Program-made: the position numbers and the translations under genes
In this document: positions 31,194-40,094 of the stretch, one piece after another
Numbering within the stretch: position 1 is the first letter of the stretch
How the letters are laid out: each line of letters opens with the position of its first letter
The notes under the pieces: model-generated
What the model saw: only the letters and a program-made list of their open reading frames with translations
Database searches by the model: none
Told to the model about the DNA's origin: nothing
From: JAJKJG01 sp036556825
GTDB lineage: Bacteria; Pseudomonadota; Alphaproteobacteria; Rhizobiales; Beijerinckiaceae
Assembly (NCBI GenBank): GCA_036556825.1
Contig: DATBIR010000268.1
Coordinates: 1 to 40,161 of the forward strand
Direction: 5' to 3'
Length of the DNA stretch: 40,161 nucleotides

Positions 31194-32201
31194 ATGACCA
31201 AGGCTGTCCAGGCGTTGCGCGCTGCTTTGCTCGCATTCGGATTGATCGTCGCCATCGGCGTCAGCGCCCCGGTTTCGGCGCAGGGCCTGAATCCGACCGC
31301 CAGCTCGGTCAAGGAGGAGGAGTTGCTCAGCCGGCTGCAGAAGCTGGAAGGGCGCGTCAGCATCCCTGACGGAAAGGCCGGGATCGTCCAGCAGCCGCAG
31401 GGACGGGACTACCAGCATTTCCGTGAGGGCATATTGCCGTGGGTCGGCGGCATCGCCATCCTCGGGATGCTGCTTGCACTGGCGCTGTTCTATTTCACGC
31501 GCGGCCGGATCGTGCTCGAGGACAGCCCGCAGAGCGGGCGGAAGATCCTGCGTTTCACGACGTTCGAGCGTTTCACGCATTGGCTTACGGCGATCTCGTT
31601 CATCGTCCTTGCGATAACCGGGCTCAACTACATCTTTGGCAAGCGCCTGCTGCCCGGCCTGATCGGCGAGAACGCTTTCGCGGCATGGTCGCAATACGCC
31701 AAATTCGCGCACAACTTCGTCGCCTGGGTCTTCATCCTCGGCGTGCTTATCATGCTGGTCGTGTGGATCCGTGACAACGTTCCGGATCGCTACGACTGGG
31801 CCTGGCTGCGGGCCGGGGGCGGGTTCTTCGGACGCCGCCGTCATCCGCCGGCGCGGCGCTTCAATGCCGGACAGAAGCTGATCTACTGGTCGGTGATCCT
31901 TGGCGGCATCGCACTTTCGGTGAGCGGCGTCATGATGCTGTTCCCGTTCTCCGCAGCCGACATCAACGGCATGCAGCTGGCGCAATACATCCACGCCACC
32001 GTCGGGGTCATCCTGACCGCCATCATGATCGCGCATATCTACATCGGCTCGCTCGGCATGGAAGGCGCCTACGATGCGATGGGCTCGGGAGAGGTCGACC
32101 TCGCCTGGGCCAAGGCGCATCACAGCGTCTGGGTCGAGGAGCAGCAGGCCAAGACGGCCGCCGGCCGGCAACTGCCGGGACGGGCGGTGCCGGCGGAGTG
32201 A
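31194..32201 (+). CDS. fdhC: Formate dehydrogenase cytochrome b subunit
   Basis: 335 residues from ATG 31194 (GAGGAGAGGG 9 nt upstream; an earlier open frame to 30657 is inside fdhB and is rejected). An N-terminal signal-like segment (about 5-29) and a predicted periplasmic coil precede five membrane helices at about 80-101, 128-148, 172-192, 229-250 and 263-285. Histidines placed for two hemes b are His129 (RFTHW), His173 (FAHN), His267 (YIHA) and His281 (IAHIYIG). It transfers electrons to quinone. The extra N-terminal hydrophobic segment and helix are a common feature of the gamma subunit in proteobacteria outside enterics. Confidence 0.93.
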   Translation: MTKAVQALRAALLAFGLIVAIGVSAPVSAQGLNPTASSVKEEELLSRLQKLEGRVSIPDGKAGIVQQPQGRDYQHFREGILPWVGGIAILGMLLALALFYFTRGRIVLEDSPQSGRKILRFTTFERFTHWLTAISFIVLAITGLNYIFGKRLLPGLIGENAFAAWSQYAKFAHNFVAWVFILGVLIMLVVWIRDNVPDRYDWAWLRAGGGFFGRRRHPPARRFNAGQKLIYWSVILGGIALSVSGVMMLFPFSAADINGMQLAQYIHATVGVILTAIMIAHIYIGSLGMEGAYDAMGSGEVDLAWAKAHHSVWVEEQQAKTAAGRQLPGRAVPAE

Positions 32202-32230
32202 GCCGCTCGCTCATGGCTTTACCATCGGTC

Positions 32231-32253
32231 ATGGCCGGGCTTGTCCCGGCCAT
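32231..32253. repeat. GTCATGGCCGGGCTTGTCCCGGCCAT-type palindrome
   Basis: ATGGCCGGG (32231-32239)/CCCGGCCAT (32245-32253) with a CTTGT loop, in the 146-bp gap after fdhC. This sequence type is a very frequent intergenic repeat in Bradyrhizobium-like genomes. It could also serve as the fdhC 3'-end hairpin. Degenerate relatives are seen near 19250-19315. Confidence 0.65.
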
Positions 32254-32347
32254 CCCGATTCGGGAGACTGTATCCCCACCATGGGACCCCGGCGCGAGGG
32301 CCCGCCCACGGCCATGAGCCCGGTTCCTTGAAAGATCAGGGACGGGG

Positions 32348-32917
32348 ATGCGCGTCATCGGACTCGCCGGCTGGAGCGGCGCGGGAAAGACCACGCTTCT
32401 GGTCAAGCTGATTCCCGAGCTCAATCGGCGCGGCCTCAAGGTGTCGACTCTCAAGCACGCGCATCACGCCTTCGATATCGACGCGCCTGGCAAGGATTCG
32501 TTCGAGCACCGCGCCTCCGGCGCAAGCGAGGTGCTGGTGGCCTCGGGCCGGCGCTGGGCGCTGGTCCACGAGTTGCGCGGCGAGGCCGAGCCGCCCCTGC
32601 ACACGCTGCTCCGGCAGCTCTCTCCGGCGGACCTCGTCATCATCGAGGGCTTCAAGGCCTCGGCCCATCCCAAGATCGAGGTGCACCGGGCCGCCAACGG
32701 CAAGCCGTTTCTCTTTCCGACGCTCGCCAACGTCCGCGCCATCGCGAGCGACACCGCGGTCCCGGATGCGCCGGTGCCGGTCCTGCATCTCGACGACGTG
32801 GCGGCGATCGCCGACGCGGTGCTGACCGGGGCGACTCCGCTCGCCGAGGTCATTGCCGACTTGGAGAGGGGGCCCGAAGGGAAGCGGTCGTCGCCGGCTG
32901 CGGCGCCCCAGCCTTGA
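32348..32917 (+). CDS. mobB: MobB, molybdopterin-guanine dinucleotide biosynthesis GTPase-like protein
   Basis: 189 residues. The Walker A motif GWSGAGKTT at 8-16 is followed by TLKHAHHAFDIDAPGKDSFE, and further family blocks are RASGASEVLVAS, LVIIEGFKASAHPKIEVHR. It helps MobA attach GMP to molybdopterin and make the bis-MGD cofactor needed by FdhA. ATG 32348; the gene ends 46 bp before moeA. An Arg/Pro-rich short C-terminus (GPEGKRSSPAAAPQP) is unremarkable. Confidence 0.94.
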   Translation: MRVIGLAGWSGAGKTTLLVKLIPELNRRGLKVSTLKHAHHAFDIDAPGKDSFEHRASGASEVLVASGRRWALVHELRGEAEPPLHTLLRQLSPADLVIIEGFKASAHPKIEVHRAANGKPFLFPTLANVRAIASDTAVPDAPVPVLHLDDVAAIADAVLTGATPLAEVIADLERGPEGKRSSPAAAPQP

Positions 32918-32963
32918 CGGGCAGGGCCTGACGTCCGACAGGTTTCCCGCATCGAGCCCCATC

Positions 32964-34211
32964 ATGGCCCAACTGTCCAACGATTGCTTCGCCTTCGGCG
33001 GCGCGCTGATGTCGATCGACGAGGCGACGGCGCTGATCGCGGAGCGGCTCTCGCCGGTCTCGGCGAGCGAAACGGTGGCGCTGATCTCGGCCGACGGCCG
33101 CATCCTGGCGCAGGATGTCACGGCGCCGATCGACCTGCCGCCCTTCGACAACTCCGCCGTCGACGGCTACGCGGTCCGCTTCGGCGACCTCCAGCCGCAA
33201 GGCACTGTGCTGCCTGTCCAGGGCCGTGTCGCCGCCGGCACCGTCACAGGCGGGCCGGCGCTGGCAGGCGCGGCGGTGCGCATCTTCACCGGAGCGCCGA
33301 TGCCGGACGGATTCGACACCGTGTTCATGCAGGAAGATGTGCGCATGACGGAGAGCGGAAGCGTCACGCTTCCGGCCGGGCTCAAACAGGGTTCCAACCG
33401 GCGCCTCAGGGGCGAGGACATCCGGCGCGGCGACCACGCCCTGGCCGCCGGGCGTTGCCTCACGCCGCAGGACGTCGCGCTGCTTGCCGCTCTCGGCCTG
33501 GCCTCGGTCGCCGTGCGGCGCAGGCTGCGCGTCGCCGTCTTCTCGACCGGCAACGAGATCGTCTCGCCGGGCGCGCCGCTGGGCCATGCGAAGATCTACG
33601 ACTCCAACCGCTTCATGCTGCAGGCGCTGCTGCGCCGCCTCGCCTGCGAGGTGACGGATCTCGGCATCCTCCCGGATGCCCGGGAGACGGTGGCGAATGC
33701 CCTGTCGGCTGCTGCCGCGGCCCACGACCTGTTGATCACCTCCGGCGGCGTTTCGACCGGCGAGGAAGATCATGTGAAAGCCGCGGTCGAGCAGGCGGGG
33801 GCGCTCACCTTCTGGCGCCTGGCGATCAAGCCCGGCCGCCCGGTGGCCATGGGCGTCGTGCAGGGGACCCCGTTCATCGGGCTGCCGGGAAACCCGGTCG
33901 CGGTGTTCGTGACCTTCGCATATGTGGCGCGCGCGCTCATTGCCCGTCTGGCCGGCGAGTCGTTCGCGCCGCCGACGCCGGTTCCCGTGCGCTCGGGCTT
34001 CGCCTACAAGAAGAAGGAGGGACGCCGGGAATACGTTCGCGCCCGCCTGTCGAACGCCGGCGGCGTGACCGCGCAAAAGCATCCGCGCGAAGGGGCAGGA
34101 ATCATCACCTCGCTCACCGAGAGCGACGGTCTGGTGGAATTGCCGGAAGCGGCCACCCGCGTGGAGCCGGGCGAAATGGTCGGCTTCCTGCCGTTCGAAA
34201 TGCTCCGCTGA
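32964..34211 (+). CDS. moeA: MoeA, molybdopterin molybdenumtransferase
   Basis: 415 residues. Inserts molybdate into adenylylated molybdopterin. Canonical motifs: PPFDNSAVDGYAVRFGD, FTGAPMPDGFDTVFMQED, FSTGNEIVSPG, IYDSNRFML, TSGGVSTGEEDHVK, IKPGRPVAMG and LPGNPVAVFVTF. C-terminal barrel intact (EYVRARL, AGIITSLTESDGLVELP). Start ATG 32964 is chosen since MAQLSNDCFAFGGALM begins the family. The longer open frame from 32853 overlaps mobB. This is a third MoeA-related protein in the window and the only one that is a plain, complete MoeA. Confidence 0.95.
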   Translation: MAQLSNDCFAFGGALMSIDEATALIAERLSPVSASETVALISADGRILAQDVTAPIDLPPFDNSAVDGYAVRFGDLQPQGTVLPVQGRVAAGTVTGGPALAGAAVRIFTGAPMPDGFDTVFMQEDVRMTESGSVTLPAGLKQGSNRRLRGEDIRRGDHALAAGRCLTPQDVALLAALGLASVAVRRRLRVAVFSTGNEIVSPGAPLGHAKIYDSNRFMLQALLRRLACEVTDLGILPDARETVANALSAAAAAHDLLITSGGVSTGEEDHVKAAVEQAGALTFWRLAIKPGRPVAMGVVQGTPFIGLPGNPVAVFVTFAYVARALIARLAGESFAPPTPVPVRSGFAYKKKEGRREYVRARLSNAGGVTAQKHPREGAGIITSLTESDGLVELPEAATRVEPGEMVGFLPFEMLR

Positions 34212-34217
34212 ATCCGA

Positions 34218-34403
34218 TCACCCATTCCTGGGTTGCGGATTGCCGGTCCAGTTCTCGCCGACCAGGTTGTGGCCCGGATCGCGGACATCGGCGCCGGCGC
34301 CCGTGTAGACTTCGTAGGCGGGGCGCTGGGTGGTGTTGAGGATCAGGGCCGCGCCGACGGCGAGCACGATCGCCGCCGCCAGCGATACAAAGATCACCTT
34401 CAT
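34218..34403 (-). CDS. Small membrane-anchored or secreted protein, unknown
   Basis: 61 residues, GGAGGA 5 nt before ATG 34403. An N-terminal hydrophobic helix (VIFVSLAAAIVLAVGAALIL) is followed by a short polar tail (TQRPAYEVYTGAGADVRDPG, HNLVGENWTG). It resembles small conserved proteins of unknown function that I have seen in Bradyrhizobium-like genomes. It converges on moeA (6 bp apart) and is just downstream of mobA on the same strand, so it may be the last gene of the fdhD-mobA unit. Confidence 0.7.
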   Translation of the reverse strand: MKVIFVSLAAAIVLAVGAALILNTTQRPAYEVYTGAGADVRDPGHNLVGENWTGNPQPRNG

Positions 34404-34463
34404 CGTGTTCCTCCGGTTCGGACTGCCGGATTGTGAAGGAACGGCCTTGGCCGTTCAAGATGC

Positions 34464-35081
34464 TTACGCGGGATATAGGGTCAATAAACGCTCCGCTTCG
34501 GCGATATCCTCGGGCGTGTTGGCGTTAAAGAACGGATCGACCGGCTGGCTCGACCAGGCGGCAAACGCGATGCCGTGGCGCGCCGTCCAGCGGTCGATCT
34601 TGCGCATATCCTCGACGAGCAGAGCATGCCGCAAATCTTCCCGCAAGCCGACCGACCATAACGCGTTCACCGGATGCGCCTGCCCGCCGGTTTCGGCGCA
34701 GGCAAGGGGCACGCCCGCCGCCTCGCGGGCCGCGTGCAGACGGGGCACGAAATCGTGCGGCAAAAACGGCGAATCGGCCGCCCCGCTTGCGACCCAGGCG
34801 ATGTCCGGCCGATTGGCGGCGGCCCAGTCAAGCGCAGCGAGAATGCCGGCCAGCGGGCCGGCGAAGCCCGGCACGCCGTCGGCAACCACCTCCAGCCCGG
34901 TCGACGCAAACCGCCGCGGATCGCCGTTGGCGTTCAGGATCAGCCCGTCGCATTGCGGTGCGAGCCGTTCGATGACGCGCTCCAGGATGGTGCGGCCGGC
35001 GATCGTGCGCAGCGGCTTGTCGCCACCGCCCATGCGGCGGGCCAGACCACCGGCCAGCAGCACGCCGAGTGTCGGAGGCAT
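34464..35081 (-). CDS. mobA: MobA, molybdenum cofactor guanylyltransferase
   Basis: 205 residues. Adds GMP from GTP to Mo-molybdopterin. The nucleotide-binding LLAGGLARRMGGGDKPL is at about 8-24; later blocks are ILNANGDP, PGFAGPLAGILAALDWA, ADSPFLPHDFVPRL and a C-terminal FFNANTPEDIAEAERLL. Start ATG 35081 preceded by GGGAGAGG 7 nt upstream; a TTG at 35099 is an alternative. The gene lies 27 bp downstream of fdhD on the same strand, convergent with mobB-moeA, so cofactor genes face each other. Confidence 0.94.
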   Translation of the reverse strand: MPPTLGVLLAGGLARRMGGGDKPLRTIAGRTILERVIERLAPQCDGLILNANGDPRRFASTGLEVVADGVPGFAGPLAGILAALDWAAANRPDIAWVASGAADSPFLPHDFVPRLHAAREAAGVPLACAETGGQAHPVNALWSVGLREDLRHALLVEDMRKIDRWTARHGIAFAAWSSQPVDPFFNANTPEDIAEAERLLTLYPA

Positions 35082-35108
35082 CACTGCAGCCTCTCCCAAA
35101 GCGAGAGG

Positions 35109-35993
35109 TCAGTCATCGCCGCCCGCCCCCTTGCGCCGGTATCTGGCGCTTTCCTCCTCGACGTAGGACAAATCCTGGTCGAACACGATGCGGTCCTCGC
35201 CCGACAAGGCGACGAAGCGCTTGCCGCGCGCGCGGCCGATCAGCGTGAGGCCGGTCTTCTGCGCCAGTTCGACGCCCCATGCGGTGAAGCCGGAGCGCGA
35301 GACGAGGATCGGGATACCCATGCGCACGGTCTTGATGACCATCTCGGAGGTGAGCCGGCCGGTCGTGTAAAAAATCTTGTCGCCGCCGCTCTCGCCATGG
35401 CGGAACATCCAGCCGGCGATCTTGTCGACGGCATTGTGGCGGCCGACATCCTCCATATAGACGAGCGGCCGGTCCTCGCGGCACAGCACGCAGCCGTGGA
35501 TGGCCCCCGCCTCCAGGTAAAGGGACGGCGTCGTGTTGATCGCCTGCGTGAGGCGGTAAAGCCATGACGTCCGAAGCGGCGTCTTCGGCAAGACGACGTT
35601 CTCCAGCGCCTCCATGAGATCGCCGAAAGTCGTGCCCTGCGCGCAGCCGCTGGTCTGGGTGCGCTTCTTCAGCTTGTGCTCGAAATTGGTGTCGGTCTCC
35701 GTGCGCACCACGACCACCTCGAGGTCCGCGTGATACTCGACCTCGGTGACCGCTTCGTCGGGCTTGAGCATGTTCTGGTTGAGCAGGTAGCCGAGCGCCA
35801 GATATTCCGGGTAGTCGTTGATCGTCATCATGGTGACGATCTCCTGGGCGTTCAGGTAAAGCGTCAGCGCCCGCTCGACGACCACACCGGTCTCGATGCG
35901 CTCGCCGCGCTCGTTCACCCCGGTGACGCGCTCGGTGAGGCGCGGATCCTGCGGGTCGGGGCTGATCAGAAGGCCGGGGCGAAACTCGTTCAT
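35109..35993 (-). CDS. fdhD: FdhD, sulfurtransferase for formate dehydrogenase, single-Cys loop
   Basis: 294 residues from ATG 35993 (ATG 36011 is also possible). Transfers persulfide sulfur from a cysteine desulfurase to the Mo centre of formate dehydrogenase and binds bis-MGD. Family blocks: TLYLNAQEIVTMMT, EYLALGYLLNQNM, HGCVLCREDRPLVYMEDVGR, HNAVDKIAGWMF, TTGRLTSEMVIKT and VSRSGFTAWGVELA. The mobile loop that carries the CxxC in E. coli (Cys121, Cys124) reads TSGCAQGTT: only Cys117 is present and the second cysteine is replaced by Gly. The essential first cysteine is retained, so activity is expected. The upstream frame to 36122 has no domain content. Confidence 0.94.
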   Translation of the reverse strand: MNEFRPGLLISPDPQDPRLTERVTGVNERGERIETGVVVERALTLYLNAQEIVTMMTINDYPEYLALGYLLNQNMLKPDEAVTEVEYHADLEVVVVRTETDTNFEHKLKKRTQTSGCAQGTTFGDLMEALENVVLPKTPLRTSWLYRLTQAINTTPSLYLEAGAIHGCVLCREDRPLVYMEDVGRHNAVDKIAGWMFRHGESGGDKIFYTTGRLTSEMVIKTVRMGIPILVSRSGFTAWGVELAQKTGLTLIGRARGKRFVALSGEDRIVFDQDLSYVEEESARYRRKGAGGDD

Positions 35994-36167
35994 GGGACCA
36001 GTGTAGCCCATGCAGACCCCCGCCTTCCAGGCGGAGCGTCCCGGGTGCCCCCGGGCCCGGGCATGTGCGCCGATCGTAGCCTTGAGGGACAGCGCCAGTT
36101 CCGCACGAGAGGGCGGGCTCACACCCGCCTGATCACCGCCAGGTGGCCGACGACCGAATCTGGCTTG

Positions 36168-36377
36168 TCAGCGCTTGCCGCCCTGCTTCGCGGTCTTGCG
36201 GCCGGACCCCGTGTTCTGGTTGCCGACGCCGCCGGTCTTCTGGTTGCCGCCGCCGCCGCCGTGGCTTGGATTGCCGACGCCGACCGCGTTCTGATCGCCG
36301 GTCGGCCCCTTCCTGGGGTCGCGCCCCGTGGGCGAGCGTCGTCGTTGTCTAATGCCTGCCCTGCACGTCTCTCGCAT
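36168..36377 (-). CDS. Gly/Asn/Gln-rich low-complexity small protein
   Basis: Up to 69 residues from ATG 36377. The sequence is hydrophilic with a short imperfect repeat (AVGVGNPSHGG, TGGVGNQNTGSG) and a basic tail (RKTAKQGGKR). Almost every third codon position is G or C and no rare composition appears, which suggests it is translated. However, it overlaps the preceding small zinc-finger gene by 29 nt in another frame and has only GGAACG as a ribosome site. No known family. It may be disordered. Confidence 0.45.
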   Translation of the reverse strand: MRETCRAGIRQRRRSPTGRDPRKGPTGDQNAVGVGNPSHGGGGGNQKTGGVGNQNTGSGRKTAKQGGKR

Positions 36378-36510
36378 GCGTTCCGGCGCCTGGCCGCATC
36401 GATTTGAGAGCTTTCTCACAGCGCATGACGTGGCTCGACGCCCGCTGCTGCATCTCCTGCATGTTATGGCAGGGATTGTCGACGTCCTGGTTGCAGAATT
36501 GGCATTTCAT
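36349..36510 (-). CDS. 53-residue zinc-finger-like protein
   Basis: Starts MKCQFCNQDVDNPCHNMQEM and continues QQRASSHVMRCEKALKSM. Cys3, Cys6, Cys14 with His15, and the downstream His27/Cys31 pair are spaced like a small treble-clef or C2HC zinc site. A strong GGAGG lies 7 nt before ATG 36510 and an EcfG-type promoter lies further upstream, so it is probably stress-induced. No family name known to me. The strong ribosome site and cysteine pattern are the evidence that it is real. Confidence 0.72.
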   Translation of the reverse strand: MKCQFCNQDVDNPCHNMQEMQQRASSHVMRCEKALKSMRPGAGTHARDVQGRH

Positions 36511-36543
36511 GACGGCCTCCGTCTCGCTGCTGCTCGCGGGGCT

Positions 36544-36568
36544 AACGTACACGCGGGGTGAGGGTTCC
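36544..36568 (-). promoter_or_regulatory. EcfG (general stress response) promoter before the small zinc-finger gene
   Basis: On the minus strand GGAAC (complement of 36564-36568), a 16-bp spacer, and CGTT (complement of 36544-36547): the same arrangement as at csbD. The -10 element is 33 bp upstream of the ATG at 36510, a normal distance. Confidence 0.72.
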
Positions 36569-36750
36569 GGCGCGATTGCGACAGCTTGCTGCCAAGCTGA
36601 TCTTTCACCGCTTTCCACCGTCCTCCCCAAAATCCCCGGGACTCGCCCGGTCCCATCGTGGTGGCCTGCCCGTGCACAGTTCATCAACAGATCATTAACA
36701 GACACGTCGCCGCCGAGCGGCGCGGCGGACCGTTGCGGCAGTGACGATCG

Positions 36751-37776
36751 TCAGCGTCCGTAGATGCGGTCGAGAACCTGCGCGACATCGACCAACCGCT
36801 CGGCGGCGGGATCGAAGCGCTCGCCGGCGGCGAGGCGCGAGGCCCAATCGGCAGCCGCACGCCCGCCCCAGGCGTCCGGAGGCGAAGCAAGGGTTTCGCG
36901 CGCCGTGCCGCGAAAGCGCTCGGCGACGAAATCGTAAAAGGAGCCGTCGACATTGCCAAGGCGCGCGCCGCCTTCGGTCCCGTAGAAGGCGGCCGAAATG
37001 ATTGCGTCGCAACCTGCCTGCAGCCGCCATGAGCAGGCGAGCCGCGCGGTGGCGCCGGTCGCAAGATCGAGCGTGGCGACGGCATAATCCTCAACCTGGG
37101 CCTGGGCCTCGCGGTCGGCGAGCGGCGTGCCGCCAGCAAACAGCCTTGCGGTGAGGCCGGCGACCTCGGGAAAGTCGAGCGTCCACAAGGCGAGGTCGAC
37201 CAGGTGCACGCCGAGGTCCATCACACAGCCGCCGCCGGCCAGCGCCGGATCGTAGAACCACGCCTTGTCCGGCCCATAGGCGTTGTGGAAAACGAGATCG
37301 ACCGCGTAGATGCGCCCCAACTCGCCTGAGCGGACGACGTCGCGGATGCGGCGCATGCCATCCGTGAATCGATACGACAGGTCGACCGCGAGCAGCCGGT
37401 CCGCGGCGCGCGCCGCGCCGACCACCGCGCGTGTCTCGTCCGCCGTGCGCCCGAGCGGTTTCTGGCAGAAGACCGCCGCGCCGCGTTGCAGCGCGGCGAT
37501 CGATTGCCGCGCATGCATGGCGCTCGGCGTGGCGATCACGACGCCGTCGACGCCGGCGTCGAAAATCTCGTCGAGCGTGGACACGAGCCTGGCGCCCGGC
37601 GCGAGGCCGCCGGCTTCGGCCACCACCTCCGGCGCCGCATCGGCGATGGCTACGACATCGGCGACGCCGGTCTCGACGATCGCCTGCATGCGATGCCGGC
37701 CGATCCACCCCACGCCGAGAAAGCCGATGCGGGGACGGGCAAGCCGGGCGCCTGTGTTGGCGGCAACCGGTTGCAT
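36751..37776 (-). CDS. Gfo/Idh/MocA-family oxidoreductase
   Basis: 341 residues from ATG 37776. NAD(P)-binding RIGFLGVGWIGRHRM is at about 18-32; the second characteristic motif reads FCQKPLGRT (EKP in most relatives, with the lysine retained). Further, GGGCVMDLGVHLVDLALW, the GGGxxxDxGxHxxD active-site motif, is complete. Oxidises or reduces a sugar, inositol or similar alcohol; substrate unclear. The start overlaps the stop of the zinc-type dehydrogenase (TGATG), so the two are co-translated and likely act on the same compound. The long upstream extension in the same frame overlaps that gene and is not coding. Confidence 0.92.
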   Translation of the reverse strand: MQPVAANTGARLARPRIGFLGVGWIGRHRMQAIVETGVADVVAIADAAPEVVAEAGGLAPGARLVSTLDEIFDAGVDGVVIATPSAMHARQSIAALQRGAAVFCQKPLGRTADETRAVVGAARAADRLLAVDLSYRFTDGMRRIRDVVRSGELGRIYAVDLVFHNAYGPDKAWFYDPALAGGGCVMDLGVHLVDLALWTLDFPEVAGLTARLFAGGTPLADREAQAQVEDYAVATLDLATGATARLACSWRLQAGCDAIISAAFYGTEGGARLGNVDGSFYDFVAERFRGTARETLASPPDAWGGRAAADWASRLAAGERFDPAAERLVDVAQVLDRIYGR

Positions 37777-38765
37777 CAGCACGTCACCACGGCCTTGAGG
37801 AAGCCGTCCGGACGGTCGCGCGTCGCATCGAGCGCCTGATCGAGACGTTCCAGCGGGAAGCGATGCGTATAAAGCGGGGTTGGATCGAGACGGCCCGAGG
37901 CGACGGCATCGACGGCCTCGCGCATACCCTGGAGGTAGACCTTGGGATCGCGCTCGTGGGCGTTGATCACGTCGAGGCCGCGCCAGTTCCACAGCCACAT
38001 GTTGACCTGCCGCGGCCCGTCCTGGTGATAGCCCGCGACGATCAGGCGGCCGCGCTCTCGCGTCAGTTCGCCGGCGAGGTCGAGCGGCCACTGCTTGCCG
38101 ACCGCCTCGATCACCCGGTCGCAGAACACGCCGGCGGTCAGCTCCTTCACCTGGCCGATGATGCCGTTGTGGTCGTCCATGGGGATCGTCTCCGCGGCGC
38201 CGAAGGCGCGCGCCACGTCGAGCGAGAAGGGCCGCCGCGAGATGGCGATCACGCGGGCGCCCGCATCGGTTGCGAGGCGGGTCAGGATGGCGCCCAGAAA
38301 GCCGATGCCGACAATGGCCACGGTCTGCCCGGCCGCGATGCCGCTGCGGCGAAAGATGTTCATGGCGCAGCCGAGCGGCTCGCCGGGAAAGGGTTTTCCG
38401 GAGAGCGCAGCCGGCAGGCGCACCACGGCATCCGCATCGGCCAGGTCGTATTCGGCGTAGGCTCTGTACGAGAGCGCCGCGACGCGGTCGCCCAGCGAAA
38501 CGCTGTCCACGCCATGTCCGAGTGCCTCGACCGTGCCCCAGCCCTCATGGCCGAGCGCGCCGGGCTCGGTCGGGAACTGCATCCAGTCGGGCCCGGCCCA
38601 GGGCGTCAGATTCGAGGCGCACACCCCGCAGCCTTCCAGGCGCAGCCGCACCTGGCCAGGGCCGGGCTCGGGGCGCGTGGTCGCTTCGATGCGCATCCGG
38701 CCCGGTCCGGTCAGCACCGCGGCTCGCATCGCCGCGGACGCCGCCCTCTCGGTGAGATGGTTCAT
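37776..38765 (-). CDS. Zinc-type medium-chain alcohol dehydrogenase
   Basis: 329 residues from ATG 38765 (ATG 38729, giving MRAAVLTGPG, is an equally usual family start; neither has a strong ribosome site). Catalytic zinc motif: Cys49 in GCGVCASN, His73-Glu74 in ALGHEGWG. Cofactor-binding VAIVGIGFLGAILTRLA is in the middle. The four-cysteine structural-zinc lobe is absent: between GDRVAAL and YAEYDL there is no Cys cluster. This is seen in a subset of the family. Coupled to the Gfo/Idh/MocA gene; the pair suggests sequential oxidations of a polyol or amino-sugar. Confidence 0.9.
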   Translation of the reverse strand: MNHLTERAASAAMRAAVLTGPGRMRIEATTRPEPGPGQVRLRLEGCGVCASNLTPWAGPDWMQFPTEPGALGHEGWGTVEALGHGVDSVSLGDRVAALSYRAYAEYDLADADAVVRLPAALSGKPFPGEPLGCAMNIFRRSGIAAGQTVAIVGIGFLGAILTRLATDAGARVIAISRRPFSLDVARAFGAAETIPMDDHNGIIGQVKELTAGVFCDRVIEAVGKQWPLDLAGELTRERGRLIVAGYHQDGPRQVNMWLWNWRGLDVINAHERDPKVYLQGMREAVDAVASGRLDPTPLYTHRFPLERLDQALDATRDRPDGFLKAVVTC

Positions 38766-38942
38766 GTCTATGTGTTTATTCGTCTTACTGTCTTTGTGCA
38801 TCCCGGTGGCGGGCGTGCGGATATTGGCAACGGTTAAGGCGCGGAAAGAGGGACCGTTCCATTGAAGGCCTTGCGCCGCGACCTCGCGACCATTTCGGCC
38901 CCAAGCTTGCGCGGTGCGGGCGCACGCTCATGCAGCTGCGCA

Positions 38943-40094
<1,152 letters not shown>

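Noticed and set aside
34439..34456. Third EcfG promoter near mobA (GGAAC...CGTT)
   Set aside because: GGAAC and CGTT are present but separated by only 9 bp, which is too short for the sigma factor.
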